Shown here: piece by piece, positions 1-6,979 of the stretch
Layout of the letters: the number at the start of each line of letters is the position of its first letter
Position numbering within the stretch: position 1 is the first letter of the stretch
NCBI GenBank assembly: GCA_934096025.1
Contig: CAKOLP010000021.1
Coordinates: 1-10,290 of the forward strand
Length of the DNA: 10,290 nucleotides
Direction: 5' to 3'
DNA from: an uncultured Bacilli bacterium
Lineage (GTDB): Bacteria > Bacillota_I > Bacilli_A > RF39 > UBA660
The notes under the pieces: model-generated
What the model saw: only the letters and a program-made list of their open reading frames with translations
Databases searched by the model: none
Told to the model about the DNA's origin: nothing
Program-made: the position numbers and the translations under genes

Positions 1-602
1 TCTCCATCCATCCCCAATAAATCCCCTGTTTCATAATCATACTTGATTAGCTTCACATTATCATTAAAAACGCCAATGATTCTATAAAGATTATCATTAA
101 GACAAGTTCCGTCTTCGGAATCATATCCAAAACATACAAAATTATTTGTTGTCTCACTAGAACCTGCATATCTATAGGAGCAATCACCAGCACCATTTTT
201 TAAACCATAATGATAATACAAATTATTTTCCCCTTGCACCCCTGTATACAAAGACTTAATATATTCAGCAAAGTTTTTACTAATACCCAAATCAAAATAA
301 ACATAACACTTATCAGAAGCATCACTATCCATTACAACAATTTTTTTAGCATCATCCCAAGAAATAGTTCCTCCATTTTCACAAAAAGATAACGACGTAT
401 TTAATGTATATCCCTCAGTTGGCCACTCACTTCTTGTAGTTTCTTCATAACTTCCATCTTCATTTTGCAACATCATACTTAACATATCAGCATTCTTACT
501 TTTCGTATAAGTCATTTGCTTAGTTTCACCTTTGTTAATTCCCAATAAAACCAAGCCCCCAGTTAACAAAAATATTATTATTAATATTGTTCTTTTTTTC
601 AT
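1..602 (-). CDS. Exported surface protein with N-terminal membrane segment, C-terminus cut by window edge
   Basis: The first 200 residues are visible and the reading frame runs off the left edge without a stop. ATG at 602-600 is preceded by GGAGG (611-615 on the complementary strand) at 8-nt spacing, a strong start. Residues 1-22 are KKR followed by a hydrophobic stretch, so a signal peptide or membrane anchor; there is no lipobox cysteine. Residues 59-104 form a compact module of the pattern EWP..GY...S..C.NGGTISWDD, then DKCYVYFD, with C74 and C99 well placed for a disulfide. Around residues 165-190 follows CLNDNLYRIIGVFNDNVKLI. From memory, such modules recur in secreted proteins of uncultured gut Bacilli (RF39-type genomes); I know no established function. 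It is divergent from the XRE gene and may be its target. Adhesin-like or pilin-like roles are possible but unproven. The gene and export call is secure; the family call is moderate. Confidence 0.85.
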   Translation of the reverse strand, partial: MKKRTILIIIFLLTGGLVLLGINKGETKQMTYTKSKNADMLSMMLQNEDGSYEETTRSEWPTEGYTLNTSLSFCENGGTISWDDAKKIVVMDSDASDKCYVYFDLGISKNFAEYIKSLYTGVQGENNLYYHYGLKNGAGDCSYRYAGSSETTNNFVCFGYDSEDGTCLNDNLYRIIGVFNDNVKLIKYDYETGDLLGMDG

Positions 603-626
603 GATTACATCCTCCATCTTAAATCT

Positions 627-655
627 AGAATATCATAAAGCAATATCAAAAACAA
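627..655 (-). promoter_or_regulatory. Probable sigma-A promoter of the left-edge surface gene
   Basis: On the minus strand TTGTTT (-35, 655-650) is followed after 17 nt by TATTCT (-10, 632-627), which is preceded by TG in the extended -10 position (TGATATTCT). Transcription would begin near 620, giving a short leader that contains the GGAGG ribosome site. The hexamers are imperfect, so this is the best candidate in the region rather than a certain promoter. Confidence 0.45.
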
Positions 656-672
656 TATCTAACTTACTATTT

Positions 673-701
673 TTGTACTAAGTTACAAAATTAACTATAT
701 T
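673..701 (+). promoter_or_regulatory. Probable sigma-A promoter of the XRE regulator gene
   Basis: TTGTAC (673-678) and TATATT (696-701) are separated by exactly 17 nt; the -10 matches consensus at five of six positions and the -35 at three. Transcription would start near 708, leaving a leader of about 60 nt before the ATG at 767. Candidate operator copies overlap the -35, the -10/start region and the early leader, which fits autoregulation by the encoded HTH protein. Confidence 0.5.
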
Positions 702-728
702 ACTATGTAAATACTATGTTACTTAAGT
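673..728. promoter_or_regulatory. Candidate operator cluster, three copies of TACTAWGTWA
   Basis: Three near-identical decamers lie in the divergent intergenic region: TACTAAGTTA at 676-685, TACTATGTAA at 701-710 and TACTATGTTA at 712-721. The first sits inside a 16-bp inverted repeat, TTGTA-N6-TACAA (673-688). The second forms the palindrome TTAC-N3-GTAA (700-710). A perfect 8-bp palindrome ACTTAAGT follows at 721-728. The second and third copies are 11 bp apart, about one helical turn. The cluster overlaps the plus-strand promoter and lies just upstream of the minus-strand one. The neighbouring XRE protein is the obvious candidate ligand; that link is inference. Confidence 0.45.
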
Positions 729-766
729 GTCAAACTTACTACAATTATAGGTAGATAGGTGATAAC

Positions 767-1027
767 ATGGATGCAAGAGAAATAGTTTCAAATAACATTA
801 AATACTTTCGATTACAAAACAACTGGACTCAAGAAGACCTAGCCGAGAAACTAGGAACAACTCCCGTATATGTATCAGCCTTAGAAAATGCCAAAAAAAA
901 TATTAGAATAGATTATATAAATCACATTGCTAATACTTTTAACATCCCAGTTAAAGAACTCTTTATAGAACGAGAACTTCAAAATAAAAAGAAAAGAAAA
1001 AGATCATGCTATAAGAAAAATGCATGA
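767..1027 (+). CDS. Small XRE/Cro-CI family HTH transcriptional regulator
   Basis: This 86-residue protein is essentially one Cro/CI-type helix-turn-helix domain at about residues 7-66. The recognisable core is WTQEDLAEKLG (20-30), then TTPVYVSALENAKK as the turn and recognition helix, then the closing helices ending in FNIPVKELF, typical of the HTH_3 family. No ligand-binding or protease domain is attached. The last 20 or so residues are a lysine/arginine-rich tail (KKKRKR) partly encoded by the terminator. ATG at 767 has AGGTGA at 757-762, only 4 nt upstream but convincing. It is the only plus-strand gene in the window, divergent from the left-edge surface gene and convergent with the LCP gene. 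It probably binds as a dimer to the TACTAWGTWA sites in its own promoter region and may control the divergent gene; this regulatory role is inferred from position. Confidence 0.9.
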   Translation: MDAREIVSNNIKYFRLQNNWTQEDLAEKLGTTPVYVSALENAKKNIRIDYINHIANTFNIPVKELFIERELQNKKKRKRSCYKKNA

Positions 1028-1034
1028 TTTTTTT
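1003..1034 (+). terminator. Intrinsic terminator overlapping the stop codon of the XRE gene
   Basis: ATCATGC (1003-1009) pairs perfectly with GCATGAT (1022-1028) across a 12-nt A-rich loop and is followed by a T run to 1034. The stop codon TGA (1025-1027) lies in the descending arm, so the last codons of the regulator are part of the hairpin. The stem is only 7 bp, so strength is uncertain. Confidence 0.6.
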
Positions 1035-1047
1035 GCATATTTAAAAC

Positions 1048-1093
1048 AAAAAAAGAAAAATAAATGTCTACTTAAAACACTTCTCTTTCTTTT
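1048..1093 (-). terminator. AT-rich intrinsic terminator of the surface-protein/LCP operon
   Basis: Read on the minus strand, AAAAGAAAGAGAAGTGT (1093-1077) pairs with the 17-nt arm 1067-1051, giving 14 Watson-Crick pairs, two G-U pairs and one mismatch around a 9-nt loop, with a T run ending near 1048. The ascending arm includes part of the LCP stop codon. The stem is poor in GC, so it may be leaky. It sits between convergent genes beside the XRE terminator. Confidence 0.5.
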
Positions 1094-2516
1094 AATTAGC
1101 CATAACACTTTTAATTCTTTCTTGAGCATCAGTAACACTACTACTATCAGGTTTCATAACATATAACTTATTTCTTTTATAACTATAAGTATAATCATAA
1201 CTATCCGTACCATTTAAACTTATGCTTTCAATACTCCATGCACTACCTGTGCTTATTTGTTTTTTAATAAACTTAGTTATCTCCCCATCAGTAAAATTAG
1301 TCATAAATTTATTATCTAAAGACTTTAAAAGACTAGGATAATCAGCAATAATCGCCGGACTACTAATCTTATTTATAATACTAGTTAATACCAATTCTTG
1401 ATTTTTCCCTCTTTGCCTATCTCCATCTTTAAATGCTTTTCTTTCTCTTACAAAAGATAAAGCCTCTTTTCCATTTAACTCATTAACACCTTTACTGAAT
1501 TTATAACCATCCTTTGAAACAAAATCATATGCCAAATTAACACTTATACCATGAATTGCATCCACAATACTCTCTAAAGAACTAAAATTAACCTTTACAT
1601 AATAACTTATTTTTGTATCAAGTAAATCTTCCAAAGTAAGTAAACTTTCATCTACCCCATAAATACCTGCATGCGTTAACTTATCATATTCCTTAAAGCT
1701 ATGTAACTTCACATAATAATCTCGGGGAATATTAGTAAGTAATATTTTCTTAGTTTTCGGATTAACCGTAGCAACTATATTAACATCACTTCTACTTACC
1801 TTTGTAATAGCCCCATAAGTATCGATTCCCGATATATAAATATTAAATGAATCTTTTAAAATATCAGTATTACGTTTTAAAATATAAGTCTTTACTTCTA
1901 CAGTTATTTCTTCTATAACTTTTAACTCATTATAAGCATCTTCATCTTCTTCTTTTAATATATCCAAATTTGTCTTTTCCACTATAAAGCCATCTATTTT
2001 TTTAGCTTGCAAATTTTCAATTAATCCTTGAACATCTTCCGAAACTTTACTTCTATAATCAATACTTTTATTTAACTTTTCTAGTGCCTTGCTATAATCT
2101 TCTCGATTATTCGTTCTTATTTGCCCAATAACTTTATTATTCAAACTATTAATATCATTATAATCACTATTTTTAAGTACCACCACAGCAAACACTGAAG
2201 ACTTATAGTCCTTAAAACCAAATTGTTTCAAAAAATCCATAGTATTAAGTAAATAATTAATACCAAGTATCCCAACAACTATACCAATAATCGCCCAAAA
2301 AGAGCCTAAGAAATGTTTAAACTTTCCCTCATTTCTTAAAAGTAACCATATCACTAAACTAAATAAAAGAACTAAAACCCCCAAGACAATAAAATAATTA
2401 AAAGGCAATAAATTAACAAAGTAAATAAGCCCCATTAAAATTATTGCAACAATTAAATTAAATAACCCCAAATATTTTCCAAAACTAATCTTCTTATCTT
2501 TCTTTTTACTTGCCAT
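1092..2516 (-). CDS. LCP (LytR-CpsA-Psr) family cell-wall glycopolymer transferase with extra extracellular domain
   Basis: LCP enzymes move undecaprenyl-diphosphate-linked glycopolymers onto peptidoglycan at the outer face of the membrane. This 474-residue protein has a lysine-rich N-terminus and three hydrophobic helices at about 16-35, 38-60 and 70-91, the CpsA/Cps2A-like topology. The LCP core spans about 224-420: ISGIDTYG (D232), SRSDVN (R242, D244), NIPRDYYVK (R265, D266), IVDAIHGISV (317-326), FVRERK (R357, R359) and DGDRQRGKNQ (364-373). These are the usual diphosphate/metal-binding and catalytic positions. Residues about 106-206 form a separate alpha/beta region resembling a solute-binding-protein lobe (for example KVIGQIRTNN and KKIDGFIVE); that resemblance is tentative. 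ATG at 2516 lies 7 nt after the upstream stop, with AAAGG overlapping the end of the upstream gene, so the pair is probably co-translated. The family is certain; the polymer transferred is unknown. Confidence 0.93.
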   Translation of the reverse strand: MASKKKDKKISFGKYLGLFNLIVAIILMGLIYFVNLLPFNYFIVLGVLVLLFSLVIWLLLRNEGKFKHFLGSFWAIIGIVVGILGINYLLNTMDFLKQFGFKDYKSSVFAVVVLKNSDYNDINSLNNKVIGQIRTNNREDYSKALEKLNKSIDYRSKVSEDVQGLIENLQAKKIDGFIVEKTNLDILKEEDEDAYNELKVIEEITVEVKTYILKRNTDILKDSFNIYISGIDTYGAITKVSRSDVNIVATVNPKTKKILLTNIPRDYYVKLHSFKEYDKLTHAGIYGVDESLLTLEDLLDTKISYYVKVNFSSLESIVDAIHGISVNLAYDFVSKDGYKFSKGVNELNGKEALSFVRERKAFKDGDRQRGKNQELVLTSIINKISSPAIIADYPSLLKSLDNKFMTNFTDGEITKFIKKQISTGSAWSIESISLNGTDSYDYTYSYKRNKLYVMKPDSSSVTDAQERIKSVMAN

Positions 2517-2523
2517 ATTTTTA

Positions 2524-5500
2524 TTACCTTTTATTCACTCTCTTTATAATTAACACTAAGAAACAAGATACTCCCCCAGTTAAAATTATTGGTAAAATAT
2601 AATTATTTGGTGCTTCCTTTTTAGTATCATCATTATTCTTACCAGTTTGGTTATCCTTTGTACTATTATCCTTATCATTATTATCTTTTTTATCAATTAT
2701 ATTTTTATTATCATCCGTATCTTTAGAATCTGTATCCTTATTAGTATCTTTACTATCTGAAGTATTATTCTTAGAGTTATTATGACCACTTACAGTATTA
2801 TTTTTCTTAATACCATTATTACTTATATCAGTATCAATTTCACCATCTTTTTTATCATCATCGTTTATATTTTCATCATTTTTGGTATCATCTTTAATTA
2901 TACCATCTTCTAACCAATCAACTACGGCATAAACAACACCGACATTTCCAAACTTATCATAAAATTTTATTTCATAAGTACCATTTTTCGTAAATTCATA
3001 TACCCCATTACCTGAGGCAAAAGTAATATCCTTATCAATACCTACAATCTTTACTACTGCTTTAAGTTTATTACTCTTATCATATTCTATTTTAGCTTCT
3101 GGTACTGTTTTATCTATCCATGATACTTTAGCAGTCATACTACTTTGGTTACCAGCTAAATCTTCAAATATAAAAGTAAATTCCCCATTTTCCGTAAATG
3201 TATATTTATTACTTCCATTATTATTTAAAACTTTTATATCTTCATTAGCACTTAAAGTAACTGTTACATCTTTATTTGTTTCCGTTAAAATATCGTATTC
3301 TAAACTACCTACCGGAACCTCTGTATCTATCCAAGTAACTTTAGCTGTGGCACTACCTTTATTTCCTGCTTTATCTAAAAACACAAAAGTAAACTCTCCA
3401 TTTTGAATAAATTCATATTCAAAAGTATTCATATTAGCTACATAATTATTATTCTTATCATAAAGTTTTCCATCTACTACAGTATAGCCTAAGATATTAC
3501 CTAAACTATCTATTACATTACCATCTTCATCAATTGTAAATTTTCCATTATTTAAAACCGTAACATCTTCATTAGGTTTTAAAGTAGCAATTACGCTTTT
3601 ATTCGTAGGATCTACTGTACTATATTCTACATAAGCTTCTGGTGCAGTTTTATCTATCCATGTAACACTAGCAATACTACTTCCTGTTTTACCAGTAAAA
3701 GTATCTATAAAAGTAAATTCAAAAGTACCATTTTCTGTAAATGTATGTGTATTTCCCCCAGCACTAGTTATCTTTATATTTTCGCTACTAAAATTAGTCA
3801 AAGTAGCAACAACATCACCATTTGTATAATTCCTAGTACTATAAGATATACCAGCCGTAGGTCTAGAATTGTTCGTTGTATCTTGATAAAAATTAAACAT
3901 TCTTGCCGTAAACCACTTACCATTACTTGCTTTCTTCGCAGTAATTCTTACATAAGTAACTAATTTTTCGGTATCTATTTCAAAATGTTTTATATTCTTA
4001 AAACCATGATTATAATCATTTACATCATTTGTATAAGTTAATCCTTTTTTTTCTGTTAAAGTAAACCAGTTTTCACCGTCCATACTTCCTTCGATTAACC
4101 CGTCGATAATTTTCCCATTACCTCCACTAGCAGGCACATACTCTACTTCACTTAAAACTACTGGCATATCTAATTTTATAACAATAAACCTCTCATCATC
4201 AGTTCCATTCCAAGCTGAATGCCAATTAGTATTATAATTTCCATCAATAGCATTTTTAGCATATCTTCCTTGAGCTGTTGCTTCCGTAGAAACGCTTTCA
4301 ATACTTAAATGTGATATCGGTATATATCTTCTTTTTTCTGTATTATTATCTTCAGTAAATGTATAAGTTACTAAATTACTTGCTAAATTAGTGCCACTTG
4401 CATATGTTCTTACTTCTAATGTTTTATCCCCTGTTAAATCAGGTATCATATTGTCATATTTAGTCCATGTAGTATCCCCTAAAAAACGCCATTCTAAAGT
4501 ATCACTAGCACCAATAAGCATATTCTCTAAATCATTAGCATATAAACTATTCTTATCTAATGTTCCCTCTTTTATATCAATCTTATAAAAATATTTATCT
4601 TGTGAAACCCCATCAATATATATAAGGATATCATTATCAGCATTTATAAGAGCAACTTCTTCTTCACTAAGCAAGTATTCTTTAGCCAAAATAGCTTGAG
4701 ATTTCGTAACTCCACCATCTAAACTATAATGCCATGATAAATCATAATCTTTATATTCCGGTGCAAACATTATCTTCGAAGCATTTTCTCCATCAAAAGA
4801 AAATGTTACTAATTCCTTATTCGTTCGATTTAACAATGTCTTGGCAATTTCCCGACTAGCCCCATAATGAAGCACATTTTGATCATTTGCCACCGTTGCC
4901 TTATTCAAAGCCTCTATTCTCTTATTATCTATCTCTATTTTATTTACCCCAACTAAATAAGGATTAATAACTTCTAATAAATCACTTAAAGCCATTGGAT
5001 AATAAGTATAATTATCTATTACTTTTAAAGCTAATTTATACCAATCATCACTACTTGCATTACTACTCTTATAAAGATTAATTAAATTATCATAACTATC
5101 TAAATTAATATTATTTACTTTAATAGCTTCATTTAGCACTGCTTCTCTTTTAGTATTATCACTATAAGAATTAGCTAATAAATTTAAATATACCGAATTC
5201 TTATATACATCATATTTATTTAAATTTTCTTGTTCCAAATAAACATAACCACCATTATATCCAGCACTATTTCCATTAATAATCTTTTTGGTAAAAGTTT
5301 TATTACCCCAGTTAAGGATAGTTCTATAAGTATTTCCTCCATACCAAGAAGTAGCACTTGCTCCCCAACCAGAGATATTATTAGCTATATTCCATTTTCC
5401 GGTTCCATTTCCATTTGGCAAATAATAAAATACTGCTTCGTGTCCTGGTTGATAAACACCGATTGTAGGTAGTCCTATACTATCAAATAATGCCTGAAAA

Positions 5501-6924
5501 ACTCTGGACTGATTCCAACAAATTCCCCCTTTATCAATAACCATCCAATATCGCAAAATATTATCTCCAAAAGGAACACCATACTTAGTTAATTCATACT
5601 TTTTAATATAGTCTAAAGACACATCATAATTCGGATCACTTTCCGAAACTACAGTTTGATACTTCAAATCATTATATCCAACACCAGTACCAGTATGTCT
5701 AACATATTTATAAACACTTTGATTATAATTATTTAACTTTGTATAATAATTAAGCCATAAAAACTCATCATTTAAAGCCCCATCACTAAATAGAACTCTC
5801 ATTAATTCTACTTTATAACTTTTCATATAGCTCTTATATTTCCCCAAAGTATCACTATCATAAAGATTTTTATATAACTTAAACTTTTCTAAATAATCAT
5901 AATCAGCAACTTTATGCCCAAAACCTAAAGCCGAAGCCACTTTATCGGTAGCATAAGTACTTGCAAGACCTATCATCATTTTTTGATAAACACTTTTATC
6001 ATTACCTACTAACTCATCTTTATAAACACTATAAAGGTCTGCCAAAACACTTATAAATCTTGTACTATTAACATTACCCACTAAAACTATATCTTCTAAA
6101 ACATCATCATTATTTAAAATCCAATCTAAACAAGCTTTATTCTTCGGATATGTACTAGCAAGTGCCTCTATATTATCATATCCTAATTTATTTACAAACT
6201 CTCTTTCTAAAATTAATCTCTTATTATCATTAACTTTATCTATACTTACATTTCCTAAAATATTATCATAATACTCTAAAGTATGAACTTTATCATAAAG
6301 CGTAACATCTTCCACATACCCCGGTATTACTAACTTAGCATTCCCTAAAACTGCATGATCATAAGAATTACCTCCGACCGACTTATCAGCAACTATCCGT
6401 AAGTACTTATACCCCTCAATATTTACATCAATACCTTGAGCTTCTGTATTTCCCCTTAAAATATTACTCTTATATAAAGAGGTCCAAGCCTCACCATCCA
6501 AAGAAACAAGCACTTCGAAAACAACACTTCCATTAACACCTTTCGAAGCATCTACCCCCACCATTGAAGTAAATCTCTTGTATTTTGAAGCATACTTTTC
6601 TATATCATAAGTAATTTGCCCAGTAGCATGAACACCCATTCCTTTAACAAATGTCTTTTTAGCACCACCAACAATTAAGCTTATGGCACCGCCCTCAATA
6701 TTGGTATCTTTCTTTATTGTTCCATATCCTACATACGACCAATTATTACTATTAATATAATCTAAATCAGACAAGTACAAAAACTCATCATTTTCTTGTA
6801 TATTTAAAGCAAAACTTTCTCTATTATCATCTTTATTAAATGCTTCATATCCAAAAAAGATACCCCCAAGCAACAATAAAATAGCTACTCCTAAACTTAA
6901 TATTTTTTTACCGTACTTCTTCAT
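2524..6924 (-). CDS. Giant surface protein: NPCBM, transglutaminase-like, F5/8C and Ig-like domains, C-terminal membrane anchor
   Basis: This 1466-residue protein starts at ATG 6924, with GGGGTG (6936-6931) 6 nt upstream; the GTG three codons earlier lies within that ribosome site. Order: membrane/signal segment (8-27); NPCBM sugar-binding module (about 45-203; KGMGVHATGQITYD, later DHAVLGNAKL); mostly helical region (205-435); transglutaminase-like domain (440-565) with C469 in GGICWNQS, H495 in QPGHEAVFYY and WNIANNISGW (511-520), giving a possible Cys-His-Asn triad; helical region (570-700); beta region 705-857 whose second half (LYANDLENMLIGASDTLEWR) resembles small beta modules of other surface proteins; F5/8 type C/discoidin module (866-1015); four Ig-like repeats (1021-1338); Asp/Asn/Lys-rich spacer; hydrophobic helix (1442-1460) ending KRVNKR. 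No LPxTG motif or glycoside-hydrolase domain is seen. It is probably an extracellular glycan-binding protein that modifies or cross-links surface protein; activity is inferred. It is co-transcribed with the LCP gene. Confidence 0.9.
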   Translation of the reverse strand: MKKYGKKILSLGVAILLLLGGIFFGYEAFNKDDNRESFALNIQENDEFLYLSDLDYINSNNWSYVGYGTIKKDTNIEGGAISLIVGGAKKTFVKGMGVHATGQITYDIEKYASKYKRFTSMVGVDASKGVNGSVVFEVLVSLDGEAWTSLYKSNILRGNTEAQGIDVNIEGYKYLRIVADKSVGGNSYDHAVLGNAKLVIPGYVEDVTLYDKVHTLEYYDNILGNVSIDKVNDNKRLILEREFVNKLGYDNIEALASTYPKNKACLDWILNNDDVLEDIVLVGNVNSTRFISVLADLYSVYKDELVGNDKSVYQKMMIGLASTYATDKVASALGFGHKVADYDYLEKFKLYKNLYDSDTLGKYKSYMKSYKVELMRVLFSDGALNDEFLWLNYYTKLNNYNQSVYKYVRHTGTGVGYNDLKYQTVVSESDPNYDVSLDYIKKYELTKYGVPFGDNILRYWMVIDKGGICWNQSRVFQALFDSIGLPTIGVYQPGHEAVFYYLPNGNGTGKWNIANNISGWGASATSWYGGNTYRTILNWGNKTFTKKIINGNSAGYNGGYVYLEQENLNKYDVYKNSVYLNLLANSYSDNTKREAVLNEAIKVNNINLDSYDNLINLYKSSNASSDDWYKLALKVIDNYTYYPMALSDLLEVINPYLVGVNKIEIDNKRIEALNKATVANDQNVLHYGASREIAKTLLNRTNKELVTFSFDGENASKIMFAPEYKDYDLSWHYSLDGGVTKSQAILAKEYLLSEEEVALINADNDILIYIDGVSQDKYFYKIDIKEGTLDKNSLYANDLENMLIGASDTLEWRFLGDTTWTKYDNMIPDLTGDKTLEVRTYASGTNLASNLVTYTFTEDNNTEKRRYIPISHLSIESVSTEATAQGRYAKNAIDGNYNTNWHSAWNGTDDERFIVIKLDMPVVLSEVEYVPASGGNGKIIDGLIEGSMDGENWFTLTEKKGLTYTNDVNDYNHGFKNIKHFEIDTEKLVTYVRITAKKASNGKWFTARMFNFYQDTTNNSRPTAGISYSTRNYTNGDVVATLTNFSSENIKITSAGGNTHTFTENGTFEFTFIDTFTGKTGSSIASVTWIDKTAPEAYVEYSTVDPTNKSVIATLKPNEDVTVLNNGKFTIDEDGNVIDSLGNILGYTVVDGKLYDKNNNYVANMNTFEYEFIQNGEFTFVFLDKAGNKGSATAKVTWIDTEVPVGSLEYDILTETNKDVTVTLSANEDIKVLNNNGSNKYTFTENGEFTFIFEDLAGNQSSMTAKVSWIDKTVPEAKIEYDKSNKLKAVVKIVGIDKDITFASGNGVYEFTKNGTYEIKFYDKFGNVGVVYAVVDWLEDGIIKDDTKNDENINDDDKKDGEIDTDISNNGIKKNNTVSGHNNSKNNTSDSKDTNKDTDSKDTDDNKNIIDKKDNNDKDNSTKDNQTGKNNDDTKKEAPNNYILPIILTGGVSCFLVLIIKRVNKR
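2614..2913 (-). repeat. Low-complexity Asp/Asn/Lys-rich wall-spanning spacer
   Basis: Within the giant protein, residues about 1338-1437 are almost entirely D, N, K, S, T and G, with irregular units such as SKDTNKDTDSKDTD. Such hydrophilic spacers usually carry a surface protein through the cell wall ahead of its membrane or sortase anchor. The DNA is correspondingly a low-complexity run of repeated ATC/TTT/ATT-like triplets on the plus strand, prone to length variation. Confidence 0.75.
2911..3864 (-). repeat. Four tandem Ig-like beta-sandwich repeats in the giant surface protein
   Basis: Residues about 1021-1338 contain four units sharing a P.A...YS/D opening, a T(N)..V.ATL stretch, NED(V/I).VLNN in units 2 and 3, then (F)TENG.F.F.F.D..GN, and closing V.WID(K)T.PEA, which begins the next unit. 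The second unit has an insertion of about 40 residues (3424-3546) rich in Gly, Asp and Asn. They probably form a stalk that lifts the binding modules away from the membrane. Confidence 0.8.
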
Positions 6925-6950
6925 ACTGCACACCCCATTAATTTTTAGGT

Positions 6951-6979
6951 ATTATAGCATAAATTCCCCCACTTATCAA
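6951..6979 (-). promoter_or_regulatory. Strong sigma-A promoter for the giant surface protein and LCP genes
   Basis: On the minus strand TTGATA (6979-6974) and a perfect TATAAT (6956-6951) are spaced by 17 nt, with TG in the extended -10 position (TGCTATAAT). This is the best promoter in the window. The -35 overlaps the stop codon of the CmpB-like gene, which ends at 6976. Transcription would start near 6944, leaving a leader of about 20 nt with the GGGGTG ribosome site. No terminator lies ahead of it, so read-through from the upstream genes is also likely. Confidence 0.75.

Noticed and set aside
210..392. 60-codon plus-strand open frame
   Set aside because: It is antisense to the left-edge surface protein, whose frame has a strong start and recognisable modules.
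1092..2516. Transcription-regulator role for the LytR-type protein
   Set aside because: Old annotations call this family attenuators, but the membrane topology and conserved Arg/Asp motifs fit an extracellular transferase.
2614..2913. Possible CRISPR or intergenic repeat array
   Set aside because: The repetition is low-complexity coding DNA for a D/N/K-rich spacer with irregular period and an intact frame.
3745..5472. Three plus-strand open frames (3745-3963, 4391-4588, 5230-5472)
   Set aside because: All are antisense to the giant surface-protein gene, lack convincing ribosome sites and read as low-complexity I/S/T-rich peptides.
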